The notes beneath the pieces are model-generated. The model made no database searches. It was not told the DNA's origin and saw nothing but the letters and a program-made list of their open reading frames with translations. A DNA stretch of 64,000 nt from Celeribacter marinus (GTDB lineage: Bacteria > Pseudomonadota > Alphaproteobacteria > Rhodobacterales > Rhodobacteraceae): positions 2,246,932-2,310,931 of the forward strand of contig NZ_CP012023.1 in NCBI RefSeq assembly GCF_001308265.1, read 5' to 3'. The position numbers were made by a program, and so were the translations under genes. This document shows positions 1 to 8,087 of the stretch, piece by piece; the stretch's first letter is position 1; the number at the start of each line of letters is the position of its first letter.

Positions 1-743
1 AACTTGAAGATTGTGGATTGATCGAAACCGAAAGCCAAAAAGCGCGCAAGGGCAGCCAGAAAATATGCCGCGCAGTCCACGACGAAATCGTGGTGTCTTT
101 TGCGGGATCAAGCAAGCCGCAAGACGATGTCATCAAGGTCGCGATGCCCGTTGGCCTGTATTCAGGATATGAGGTCGCAGCCCCGTGCGGGCTATGCTCA
201 GACACAGGGATTATCGGCTTCCTCGATAGCCCGGACACATTCCTTTTGCCCGACCGGATGAAGTCAGGTTTGATATGGTTTACAAAGGGATACCTAGAGT
301 ATCAGTTCCCGAACAACGCCCGCATTGCTGGCAAAGCGGTGCGCGAACTCGACGTCCAAATGGAGCTATCATCAGAGGTTCCGGGCACATCGGACAATTG
401 GCCATCCGACATCACCATCGCCATCAACGGTACGGTTATTGGCGCATGGACCGCGCCCGGAGACTACGGTGACAGACGCGGAAAATACACGCCCGACTGG
501 TGGAAATTGGAAGGTAGCCAGTATGGCCACCTCAAGACATTTCGCGTCACGCCAGAGGGCACGTTCCTCGACGGGACACGCCTGTCCAATGTGGGTCTTG
601 ATGACCTTCACCTTGATGAACATCGCTCGATTCGGGTCCGTATTATGGTTCCTGACACAGCCGATCACCCCGGCGGCGTGAACATCTTTGGTCGTGGTTT
701 TGGTAATTACGACGAAGATATTGTTCTAAGTCTAAGGACTTAA
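1..743 (+). CDS. ArsR-type winged-helix regulator with large C-terminal domain (5' end outside window)
   Basis: The frame is open to the window edge, so the TTG at 18 is not a true start and the N-terminal helix-turn-helix is missing. What remains begins with the last strand of a winged helix (AGLI-like segment followed by KARKGSQKIC). About 200 residues follow of the C-terminal domain found in ArsR-like regulators beside glycosidase genes: PVGLYSGYEV, PCGLCS, a LIWFTKGYLEYQFPN stretch, SNDIT-like NWPSDITIAI, and PGDYGDRRGKYTPDWW. I recognise this conserved pattern from regulators next to arabinofuranosidase genes in Bacillus and Rhizobium. It lies directly upstream of, and in the same direction as, the GH51 gene, so it probably controls arabinoside use. 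Ligand and mode (repressor or activator) are inferred, not seen. Confidence 0.75.
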   Translation, partial: LEDCGLIETESQKARKGSQKICRAVHDEIVVSFAGSSKPQDDVIKVAMPVGLYSGYEVAAPCGLCSDTGIIGFLDSPDTFLLPDRMKSGLIWFTKGYLEYQFPNNARIAGKAVRELDVQMELSSEVPGTSDNWPSDITIAINGTVIGAWTAPGDYGDRRGKYTPDWWKLEGSQYGHLKTFRVTPEGTFLDGTRLSNVGLDDLHLDEHRSIRVRIMVPDTADHPGGVNIFGRGFGNYDEDIVLSLRT

Positions 744-754
744 TTATATCCGAA

Positions 755-850
755 AAACTGATATGCCAGTATCCGCAAAAAGCATTGACCGAACGACACA
801 TCACCCCTTACCATCACATCAACTGATATAAATCAGATATACTGATACAT
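755..850 (+). promoter_or_regulatory. Promoter region with repeated CTGATA motifs before the arabinofuranosidase gene
   Basis: CTGATA occurs three times (758-763, 823-828, 842-847). The middle copy is part of the 14-bp palindrome CTGATATAAATCAG at 823-836. The repeats lie in the 125-bp gap between the ArsR-type regulator gene and the GH51 start. They are candidate operators for that regulator; binding is inferred. Confidence 0.45.
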
Positions 851-868
851 AGGGACGAGACGCATATT

Positions 869-2374
869 ATGCGTGCTACGGTGACTGCTCACCGCGATTA
901 TACAGTCGCGGAAATTGACCCCCGTCTATACGGATCGTTTGTCGAACATTTGGGACGTGCGGTTTACACAGGTATTTACGAGCCTGACCACCCGACAGCC
1001 GATGCTGATGGATTTCGCCAAGATGTCATTGATCTTGTGAAAGAAATCGATGTGCCGATTACGCGCTACCCCGGCGGGAATTTTGTGTCTGCCTACAATT
1101 GGGAAGATGGTATCGGCCCAAAAGAGGACCGCCCCGTACGCCTTGATCTGGCGTGGCACACCTCCGAGAGCAATGAGGTTGGCATCCATGAGTTCGCGGA
1201 TTGGGCGGAAAAGGCAGGCACCGAAATGATGCTCGCGGTTAACCTCGGCTCACGTGGTCTGGATGAGGCGCGTAACTTTCTTGAATACGTCAACCATCCG
1301 GGTGGCTCCTATTGGTCCGATCTGCGCAAGGCAAACGGGCGGGACGCACCATGGGACGTCAAACTTTGGTGCCTTGGCAACGAAATGGACGGCCCGTGGC
1401 AAATCGGTCAAAAAACCGCTGCCGAATATGGCCGGATTGCATTTGAAACCGCCAAAGCCATGCGCGCATCCGACAAATCAATCGAATTGGTGGTGTGCGG
1501 GTCATCCTCGCCCAAAATGGCGACCTACCCTGAATGGGAGGCCACCGTTCTCGACTACACGTACGATGCGGTCGACTACGTGTCCTTGCATATGTATTTC
1601 GACGATCACGATGCAAATCCTCAAAGTTTCTTGGGGAAATCTGTTTTACTCGACGATTACATCGACACAATCGCCGCCGTTATCAAACAGACGAAGACCA
1701 AAAAACGCTCGTCCCATGATGTCTACATTTCCTTTGACGAATGGAACGTCTGGTATCATTCCGCCGAACAGGACAAAGCGATCTTGCAAGGCAACGAAGG
1801 ATGGCCGTTTGCGCCGCCGTTGCTCGAAGACACCTATGACTTCGCGGACGTCCTCCAAGTCGGATCGATCATCAACTCGTTTATTCGTCGCGCAGATGTC
1901 GTGAAAATCGGCTGCCTTGCGCAATTGGTCAACGTGATCGCCCCTATCATGACGGTCAAGGGCGGACCCGCGTGGCGACAAACGATCTTTTACCCCTACC
2001 TTTACGGCTCACAATATGGTCGCGGTACATCTCTCGACATCCGCATTGACAGCCCAACCTTTGATACAGACTTTGCGAAAGGTATCAAATACTTGGATGC
2101 CTCCGCAGTGGCCGCGGATGACGGCGCGCTGACGTTCTTTTTCGTCAACCGCAACCTGTCTGAACCCATTGAATTGGATGTGGCGCTTGGTGGTTTTGAT
2201 CAGTCCAAAATTATCATGGATAAGGTCATCGAAGGCTTCGACCTAAAGGCCGTTAACGGCCCCGATGGGGAACCTGTCGCTCCGACAGATGGCAAAAACG
2301 CCACCGTGACCAATGGTCGCCTGAGCGCGACCCTGCCCCCCGCAAGCTACCGCATGATCCGGATCGGGGCGTAA
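869..2374 (+). CDS. abfA: GH51 alpha-L-arabinofuranosidase, intracellular type
   Basis: This is a 501-residue retaining glycosidase that removes non-reducing L-arabinofuranosyl groups from oligosaccharides such as arabino-oligosaccharides. The sequence opens with the GH51 signature DPRLYGSFVEHLGRAVYTGI (residues 17-36) and has RYPGGNFVSAYNWEDGIGP. The acid/base glutamate is E172 in CLGNEMDGPW, and the nucleophile is E291 in SFDEWNVWY. A beta-sandwich C-terminal domain ends in SYRMIRIG. There is no signal peptide, so it acts in the cytoplasm on imported substrates, matching the ABC importer that follows 50 bp downstream. Length and motifs are normal for the family. Exact substrate (arabinan, arabinoxylan or other arabinosides) is not decided by the sequence. 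Confidence 0.93.
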   Translation: MRATVTAHRDYTVAEIDPRLYGSFVEHLGRAVYTGIYEPDHPTADADGFRQDVIDLVKEIDVPITRYPGGNFVSAYNWEDGIGPKEDRPVRLDLAWHTSESNEVGIHEFADWAEKAGTEMMLAVNLGSRGLDEARNFLEYVNHPGGSYWSDLRKANGRDAPWDVKLWCLGNEMDGPWQIGQKTAAEYGRIAFETAKAMRASDKSIELVVCGSSSPKMATYPEWEATVLDYTYDAVDYVSLHMYFDDHDANPQSFLGKSVLLDDYIDTIAAVIKQTKTKKRSSHDVYISFDEWNVWYHSAEQDKAILQGNEGWPFAPPLLEDTYDFADVLQVGSIINSFIRRADVVKIGCLAQLVNVIAPIMTVKGGPAWRQTIFYPYLYGSQYGRGTSLDIRIDSPTFDTDFAKGIKYLDASAVAADDGALTFFFVNRNLSEPIELDVALGGFDQSKIIMDKVIEGFDLKAVNGPDGEPVAPTDGKNATVTNGRLSATLPPASYRMIRIGA

Positions 2375-2424
2375 TCGCCCCCATCCTCTTCGCGTCGCTC
2401 ATACGGCCTACCAAAGGAAACCTC

Positions 2425-3525
2425 ATGTCTGCGCCTATCGAAATTACAAACCTGACCAAACGCTACGGCGCGGTAACAGTGCTTTCTGATATCTCATTGT
2501 CGATAGATGCCGGTGAATTCGTGGTCTTCTTGGGGCCGTCGGGCTGTGGGAAGTCCACACTTTTACGCATGATTGCGGGGCTAGAGGCCGTAGATGGCGG
2601 CGAAATCCATTTGGGCGGGGCGCGCATTGATGCCCTGCCCCCCGGCCAGCGTGGTGTGGCCATGGTGTTTCAATCCTACGCGCTTTATCCGCACATGACC
2701 GTGGCGCAAAACATGAGCTTTGGCCTTGAAAACATTGGCACCGGCAAAGCAGATATTGAGCGCCGCGTGACGGAAACCGCCAAAGTCCTTGAAATCGATC
2801 ATCTTTTGGACCGCAAACCGGCAAAGCTATCGGGCGGCCAGAGACAGCGCGTTGCCATTGGCCGCGCAATCACCAAAGAGCCAAAAGCGTTTTTGTTCGA
2901 TGAGCCATTGTCCAATCTCGATGCAGCGTTGCGCGGGCGTACACGGCTTGAGCTGGCGCAACTCCACCGCCGTTTAGGGGCAACGATGATTTTCGTGACC
3001 CATGATCAGGTTGAGGCCATGACACTGGCCGATCGCATCGTCATTCTCAACAATCAAGGCATCGAACAGGTCGGCACACCGATGGACATCTACCATCGCC
3101 CCGTAAGCAAATTTGTTGCGGGCTTTGTCGGCTCGCCTGCAATGTCATTTTTGCCCATCGCCGCTGTCACGTCGTCCACTGGTGGAACGGTCGTAAGTGT
3201 AGATGCCGTGGGCGATATCGATACGAACGTTGTGGTGCCAGAATACTTCAAGCCGCAAGGGGCCGAAATCGGCATTCGCGCAGAAGATGCCCATGTCATC
3301 CGTGATGGGTCCAACGGCTTGCGCCTGTCCGTCGATGTTGTCGAGCGCCTGGGCGAGCGCACGTTGATTTACGGCACATTGGACAACGGATCGGAAATTG
3401 TCGTTGAGGATGATGGGCGCTCGGACGTCACAACGGGCACAACGATCTGCGTTTCCATCGACGCCGCATCCATCCACATTTTTGATGCTGACGGACAAGC
3501 CTACCCGCACAAGGAACCGGTATAA
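2425..3525 (+). CDS. ugpC: CUT1 sugar ABC transporter ATPase (UgpC/MalK type)
   Basis: The protein is 366 residues, the usual length for the MalK/UgpC family. It has Walker A GPSGCGKST (residues 37-45), Q-loop MVFQSYALYPHMT, signature LSGGQRQRVAIGRA, Walker B FLFDEPLSNLD and the H-loop THDQ. The last ~120 residues form the regulatory TOBE/OB-fold tail of this family (GIRAEDAH). It energises import by the two permeases encoded immediately after it; its stop codon overlaps the next start by one base (TAATG). By position the importer probably supplies arabinosides to the GH51 enzyme. Such ATPases can serve several CUT1 systems, so the symbol marks the family, not glycerol-phosphate specificity. 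Confidence 0.9.
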   Translation: MSAPIEITNLTKRYGAVTVLSDISLSIDAGEFVVFLGPSGCGKSTLLRMIAGLEAVDGGEIHLGGARIDALPPGQRGVAMVFQSYALYPHMTVAQNMSFGLENIGTGKADIERRVTETAKVLEIDHLLDRKPAKLSGGQRQRVAIGRAITKEPKAFLFDEPLSNLDAALRGRTRLELAQLHRRLGATMIFVTHDQVEAMTLADRIVILNNQGIEQVGTPMDIYHRPVSKFVAGFVGSPAMSFLPIAAVTSSTGGTVVSVDAVGDIDTNVVVPEYFKPQGAEIGIRAEDAHVIRDGSNGLRLSVDVVERLGERTLIYGTLDNGSEIVVEDDGRSDVTTGTTICVSIDAASIHIFDADGQAYPHKEPV

Positions 3526-4400
3526 TGGCACGGTCCTACCGCCGCTCTTCATGGGCCAACGGGCTATTTGCCCTGCCCTTTCTCATCTTCTTTGTCGTCC
3601 TTCTCGTGTTTCCACTGATCTGGGGCATGTGGTTGTCCCTCAATAAAGTCGACCTGTTTGGTGGCGCGCAATTTATCGGCCTCAAAAACTATTCTCCCGT
3701 GCTCAAAGATCCCGTTTTTGCCCAAGCGGTACGCAACACGGTGTTGTTCGTTGCGGTATCAGTCCCGACATTGGTGACCCTTGGCCTGTTCCTCGCCCTC
3801 GCGTTGAACAAGGCCTCTCGCGGGTCGTCCTTTCTGCGCGGCTTGTTCTTTTCGTCCTCCATCCTGTCGGTCACGATCGTCACCTTGATCTGGCGGATCG
3901 TGTTTATCCCCGGAGACGGGCTTATGTCTGTGATATTTGACCATTTCGGTTGGGCGCAAATCGGCTTTTTGTCCGAACGCGGATGGTCGTTGTTCTCGGT
4001 CGGCGTGGCGACCGTGTGGTGGAGCCTCGGCCTGCCCATGATCTTGATCCTTGCGGCGTTGCAACAGATCCCCAAAGACCTCTATGAGGCCGCAGCCCTC
4101 GACAACGCCTCCAAATGGCGTGGCCTTACGCGTATCACCCTCCCCTCGATCAAAGGCACGTTGGCGATGGTCGCGATCATTCAGATTGTTTTGCAATTCC
4201 AACTGTTTGGACAGGCACAATTGATGACCAATGGCGGCCCTGCGGGATCATCGCGCCCCATCGTGATGTATATCTATGAAACGGGGTTTGTGCGGTGGGA
4301 AATCGGTATGGGCACCGCCGCATCCGAAATCCTGTTCCTCATCATATTGGCCGCCGCAATGGTCCAATATTGGCTCTCAACCCGCAAAGAGGAGCAGTGA
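3525..4400 (+). CDS. CUT1 sugar ABC transporter permease (MalF type)
   Basis: This 291-residue inner-membrane protein has about six hydrophobic segments, the first at residues 15-35. The EAA loop, which contacts the ATPase, reads YEAAALDNASKWRGLTRITLP near residues 187-207. The family imports mono- and oligosaccharides with a second permease and a periplasmic binding protein. The start overlaps the ATPase stop by one base, and the second permease begins two bases after this stop, so the three are translated together. Substrate is inferred as an arabinoside from the neighbouring GH51 gene. Confidence 0.88.
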   Translation: MARSYRRSSWANGLFALPFLIFFVVLLVFPLIWGMWLSLNKVDLFGGAQFIGLKNYSPVLKDPVFAQAVRNTVLFVAVSVPTLVTLGLFLALALNKASRGSSFLRGLFFSSSILSVTIVTLIWRIVFIPGDGLMSVIFDHFGWAQIGFLSERGWSLFSVGVATVWWSLGLPMILILAALQQIPKDLYEAAALDNASKWRGLTRITLPSIKGTLAMVAIIQIVLQFQLFGQAQLMTNGGPAGSSRPIVMYIYETGFVRWEIGMGTAASEILFLIILAAAMVQYWLSTRKEEQ

Positions 4401-4402
4401 TT

Positions 4403-5245
4403 ATGGCGCGCCCTTACGATCCCGATACGTTTACTGCGCACAGACGCCTGTTTTGGATATCTGCCGTCTTTGCGGTGATCATGCTTGCCCCTGTCGCATG
4501 GATTGTCGGGTTATCGTTCAAGGATAACGCGGAGCTGATGGTGGGCACACAATCTGTGTTCTCGCCCCCCTACACGCTGGCCAACTATGTCAACATATTC
4601 AAATCCAGCTCGGTCTTTGGGTGGCTGTGGAACTCGATCATCGTGGCCACGGGACAAACGATTGGGGTGCTGATCTTGTCGTCTATGGCCGGCTATGCGT
4701 TTGCCCGTCTTGAATTTCCCTTTCGCAAAACGTTGTTCATCATTGTGCTGTTTGGTTTGGCCGTTCCCGAACAGGCGATCATTATCGCGCGCCACCAAAT
4801 GTTTAATTGGTTCGCCCTGCATAATACCTATCTGGGCTTGATCCTTCCGGGGATGTCATCCGCATTTGGCGTCTATTTGATGACACAGTTTTTTCGGGCG
4901 ATTCCCAAGGAAATTGACGAGGCGGCATTGCTTGATAATGCATCGGCGTGGCGCATTTTCTGGAAAGTCCTTTTGCCGCTCACGCTGCCTGCACAGGCGA
5001 CACTCGGTATCTTTACCTTTTTGATGGCGTGGAACGATTACTGGTGGCCCCTCATCTCCGCGACCAAAAAAGAGATGTTCACACTGACCATCGGCATCGC
5101 GTCCAGCCAGTCCAATTTCGCTCAGTCAGAGGGCTTGGGCTTTTTGACCGCGCAGGCGGTGTTTGCCTCGCTGCCCGTGGTGGTCGTCTACATTTTCTTT
5201 CAGCGCCACATCGTGACCGCTGTCTCGGGCGGCGCGGTGAAATAG
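4403..5245 (+). CDS. CUT1 sugar ABC transporter permease (MalG type)
   Basis: This permease has 280 residues when started at the ATG at 4403, just after the preceding TGA and behind the purine-rich GAGGAGCAG. The frame is open further upstream, but that would overlap the first permease by about 100 bp. MalG features are the N-terminal transmembrane helix (FAVIMLAPVAWIVGLSF), the EAA loop IDEAALLDNASAWRIFWKVLLPL and the C-terminal FFQRHIVTAVSGGAVK ending. It forms the heterodimeric channel with the preceding permease. The binding protein gene follows after a 94-bp gap. Confidence 0.88.
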   Translation: MARPYDPDTFTAHRRLFWISAVFAVIMLAPVAWIVGLSFKDNAELMVGTQSVFSPPYTLANYVNIFKSSSVFGWLWNSIIVATGQTIGVLILSSMAGYAFARLEFPFRKTLFIIVLFGLAVPEQAIIIARHQMFNWFALHNTYLGLILPGMSSAFGVYLMTQFFRAIPKEIDEAALLDNASAWRIFWKVLLPLTLPAQATLGIFTFLMAWNDYWWPLISATKKEMFTLTIGIASSQSNFAQSEGLGFLTAQAVFASLPVVVVYIFFQRHIVTAVSGGAVK

Positions 5246-5339
5246 CTGCGCCCGCCCCACATGAATACCCCACTCGGGAGGAGACTTGAGCGGGCAATTT
5301 GCGGGACTATCCCGCCACACAAACCTAGGGAGACGACCA

Positions 5340-6653
5340 ATGAAACGACTACTGCTCGGCACCGCCTCGGCTTTCATGCTTTCCGGCATGGCCGCCTCGG
5401 CACAAACCACCATCGAACTACAGCGCTTTTTCGGCGCCTGTGACGCAGAGTACGGCGATGTGACGGATGTCTCCGCCGCGGTGGGTGAATGTGGTATTAT
5501 CACGGCGCTCGTGAATGCGTTCGAGGCGCAAAACCCCGACATCGACGTTAACGTCACCACCGTCGAATGGCCAGGTTACGATCAGCTGAACGCACAGCTG
5601 GCATCGCGCGCCGCACCTGACGTTGTATCCATGCACTACTAGGTCATTTCCGATTACCAGTCGCGCGGCCTTCTCGATCCGATTGATGATATCCTTGCCG
5701 CACAAGGTATTGATCCTGCGGCCTTTACCGATGCGGGCCGCGGGGGCGTAACCAAAGACGGTCAAATGTTCGGCCTCCCCTTTGACAACTGGACCATGTT
5801 GTTCCACGTCAACACCAACCTGATGGCAGAAGCCGACATGATGAACGCGGACGGCACGCCGATGCTACCGTCCTCGGTTGACGAGTTTTTCGAAATGGGC
5901 GCCAAATTCAAAGCGGCGACTGGCAAACCGTTCCTCGTGCAGATCCTTGCGAACGAAACGTCCGCCTACACGCGCATGCTGTACACCCTCTTGCAACAAC
6001 AAAACTCTGACTTCTTTTCAGACCCAAGCGCTATCAAGCTGGAAACACCCGAAGCCAAAGCCGCCGTGGAATTCATGAAACGGATCGTCGACGAAGGTCT
6101 CACAACGGTCAATCTTGACTACCCTGCTGCGGTGTCGGGCTTTACCGATGGCGAGGGCGCGATCGCGGTCAACGGCACATGGCTTATCGGGGCGTTTGAG
6201 GATCAGGCCCAACAAGACGGCAACGCGCTTTCTGGCGGTGGCTACACCGTATATCCGGTCCCCCAATTCTTTGGTGGCAAAGACAGCACCTACGCGGACG
6301 GACACGGCTGGGTCGTACCAAAGAACCCCAACCGCGATGACGAGACCACAGATGCCATCGGCAAACTGTTCAAATATCTCTCCGACAATGACTTCCAATG
6401 GGCGCGGACAGGCCATTTGCCCGCCGTTTCGGCCGTCTTTGACATGGCTGAATTCAAGGCCTTGCCGCATCGCGACAACATTGCTGAAATTGCGGACACA
6501 GGGGAAAGCCTCCCCGCTGAAGTGCAACGCCAGTTCGCCATTCAAGACATTATTGGCGAAGAAGTTGGCTCGGCGATCACCGGCAACAAGTCGGTCGACG
6601 ATGCCTTGTCCACTGCACAAGCCCGCATCAACGATTTGCTTGCCAACCTATAA
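5340..6653 (+). pseudogene. ABC sugar substrate-binding protein interrupted by an in-frame amber codon
   Basis: Read through, this is a 437-residue periplasmic binding protein of the UgpB/MalE-like type. It starts at 5340 with a Sec signal peptide (MKRLLLGTASAFMLSGMAASA). The reading frame is broken only by a TAG at 5640-5642, after residue 100 (PDVVSMHY-stop-VISDYQSRGLL). The same frame then runs open to the natural TAA at 6651-6653 with good family features (VNGTWLIGAF, DGHGWVVPK, DFQWARTGHLPA). There is no frameshift and no length anomaly. It is the last gene of the arabinoside importer operon, so loss would disable uptake unless another binding protein substitutes. Alternatives are a recent point mutation, a sequencing error or suppression of amber. 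Downstream internal ATGs (for example 5766) would give a protein lacking its signal and N lobe. Confidence 0.85.
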
Positions 6654-6730
6654 GCCGCCTCCCAGGGCTTAAGTCAGGACGTCGAACGACCGTTTCTCTC
6701 CACGTCACGGCGTTTGACGTCCACATAAAA

Positions 6731-6760
6731 CCCCCTGCGAAAGACGTCTTTCGCAGGGGG
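6731..6760. terminator. Bidirectional intrinsic terminator between the arabinoside operon and rhaI
   Basis: A perfect 30-bp palindrome with arms CCCCCTGCGAAAGAC and its complement is flanked by AAAA on the left and TATTTTT on the right. It can therefore stop transcripts from both converging units. It lies midway between the binding-protein stop (6653) and the rhaI stop (6791). Confidence 0.85.
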
Positions 6761-6790
6761 TATTTTTGATCGGTTATAGATATGTCGGAT

Positions 6791-8065
6791 TTAAACGATA
6801 CCGCCGCCGGCGCCCGACACTTTGGGCCGAACTGACGCCACTTGGGCGCGGTAGCCTGAGGCGCGGTAGGTCATAATCGGGTCAATCGCCCCACCTGTCT
6901 CCAAACGCGCCCTTGCCAAAATCGGCTCGACATCGGTGCGAAACGCACCGCGCAACGTGGCCGAAGCCATCAACGCATCATTGTCATCTTGGTAGCCCTT
7001 GAGAGCATCGCGGTCCACGAGAGACGCCTGCACAAAGGCGCGTTGAATCTCGATCGCCGAAATCATCAGGCTCTCTATCGGGTCGGTGACATTGTGGGAC
7101 TGGTCGATCATATGTGCCAGATCAAGCCCCGATGTCGCCTGCGCATCCACCAATTCATTCCACACAAGGAACAAGCGATAGGGTTCGATGGTTCCGCTAT
7201 CCAGATCGTCGTCGCCGTACTTGCTATCGTTGAAATGGAACCCGCCAAGCTTGCCTGCATGAATCAGGCGCGACACGATCATCTCGATATTCACATTGGG
7301 CGCATGGTGGCCGAGATCGACAAGACACATCGCCTTGTCACCCAACTCCTGCGCCGTCAAAAGCGAGCTACCCCAGTCCTGAACCACGGTGGAATAGAAT
7401 GCAGGCTCGTAGATTTTATGCTCGGAGAAGATCCGCCAATCGTCTGGCAAGCCTTTGTAAATCTCTTTCATCGATGCCAGATACCGTTCGAATTGACGCC
7501 CCATGTGGGTTTGTCCGGGGAAATTGGCCCCGTCCCCGATCCAAACCGTCAATGCCTTTGACCCGAGCGACTGGCCAATCTCGATACATTCGAGATTGTG
7601 CTCCACCGCCTGCGCGCGCGTTGCCGCATCCGTATGGCTCAGTGAGCCGAATTTGTAGGATTGCGCTTGGTCCGGTTGATCTTGGAACGTGTTGGAATTC
7701 ATCGCATCAAACGACAATCCGTATTGCGCGGCCTTTGCCAGCAAATCGGATGGATCGGCCTTATCCCACGGGATGTGCAACGATACAGTAGGCGTGGCTT
7801 GCGTCAGGGTTTGAATGACGCCGCAATCGTCAAGTTTGTCGAAAATATCGCGCGGCTCACCTGCACCGGGAAAACGCGCAAACCGTGTGCCCCCTGTGCC
7901 CGTCCCCCACGATGGCACCGCCACGCCAAAGGTTTTGGCACGCTCCACAAGGGCATTAATATCCACACCACGGCGGGCAAGTTTCGCGCCCAAGGCGTCG
8001 AAATCGGCATCCAAGTCAGCGGCGCGTTTGGCGTTTTGCGCCTCAATTACGGAACTCTCAATCAT
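6791..8065 (-). CDS. rhaI: L-rhamnose isomerase, RhaI (non-E. coli) type
   Basis: This enzyme interconverts L-rhamnose and L-rhamnulose, the first intracellular step. At 424 residues it matches the Pseudomonas stutzeri/rhizobial RhaI family (TIM barrel, divalent metal), not E. coli RhaA. Likely metal and catalytic residues are E215 (SEHKIYEP), D250 in LVDLGHHAPN, H277 in GGFHFNDSKYGDDDLDSG, and D285/D287 in the same stretch. It follows the rhaD gene by 22 bp on the same strand, so the two form a rhaDI operon. This is the order known from Rhizobium leguminosarum. The upstream bidirectional terminator closes the operon on its 3' side. Confidence 0.92.
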   Translation of the reverse strand: MIESSVIEAQNAKRAADLDADFDALGAKLARRGVDINALVERAKTFGVAVPSWGTGTGGTRFARFPGAGEPRDIFDKLDDCGVIQTLTQATPTVSLHIPWDKADPSDLLAKAAQYGLSFDAMNSNTFQDQPDQAQSYKFGSLSHTDAATRAQAVEHNLECIEIGQSLGSKALTVWIGDGANFPGQTHMGRQFERYLASMKEIYKGLPDDWRIFSEHKIYEPAFYSTVVQDWGSSLLTAQELGDKAMCLVDLGHHAPNVNIEMIVSRLIHAGKLGGFHFNDSKYGDDDLDSGTIEPYRLFLVWNELVDAQATSGLDLAHMIDQSHNVTDPIESLMISAIEIQRAFVQASLVDRDALKGYQDDNDALMASATLRGAFRTDVEPILARARLETGGAIDPIMTYRASGYRAQVASVRPKVSGAGGGIV

Positions 8066-8087
8066 GATCTATCCTCTCTCGACCGGA

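Noticed and set aside
4295-4402. Longer start for the second CUT1 permease
   Set aside because: It would overlap the first permease by over 100 bp; the ATG at 4403 directly after the stop has a ribosome site.
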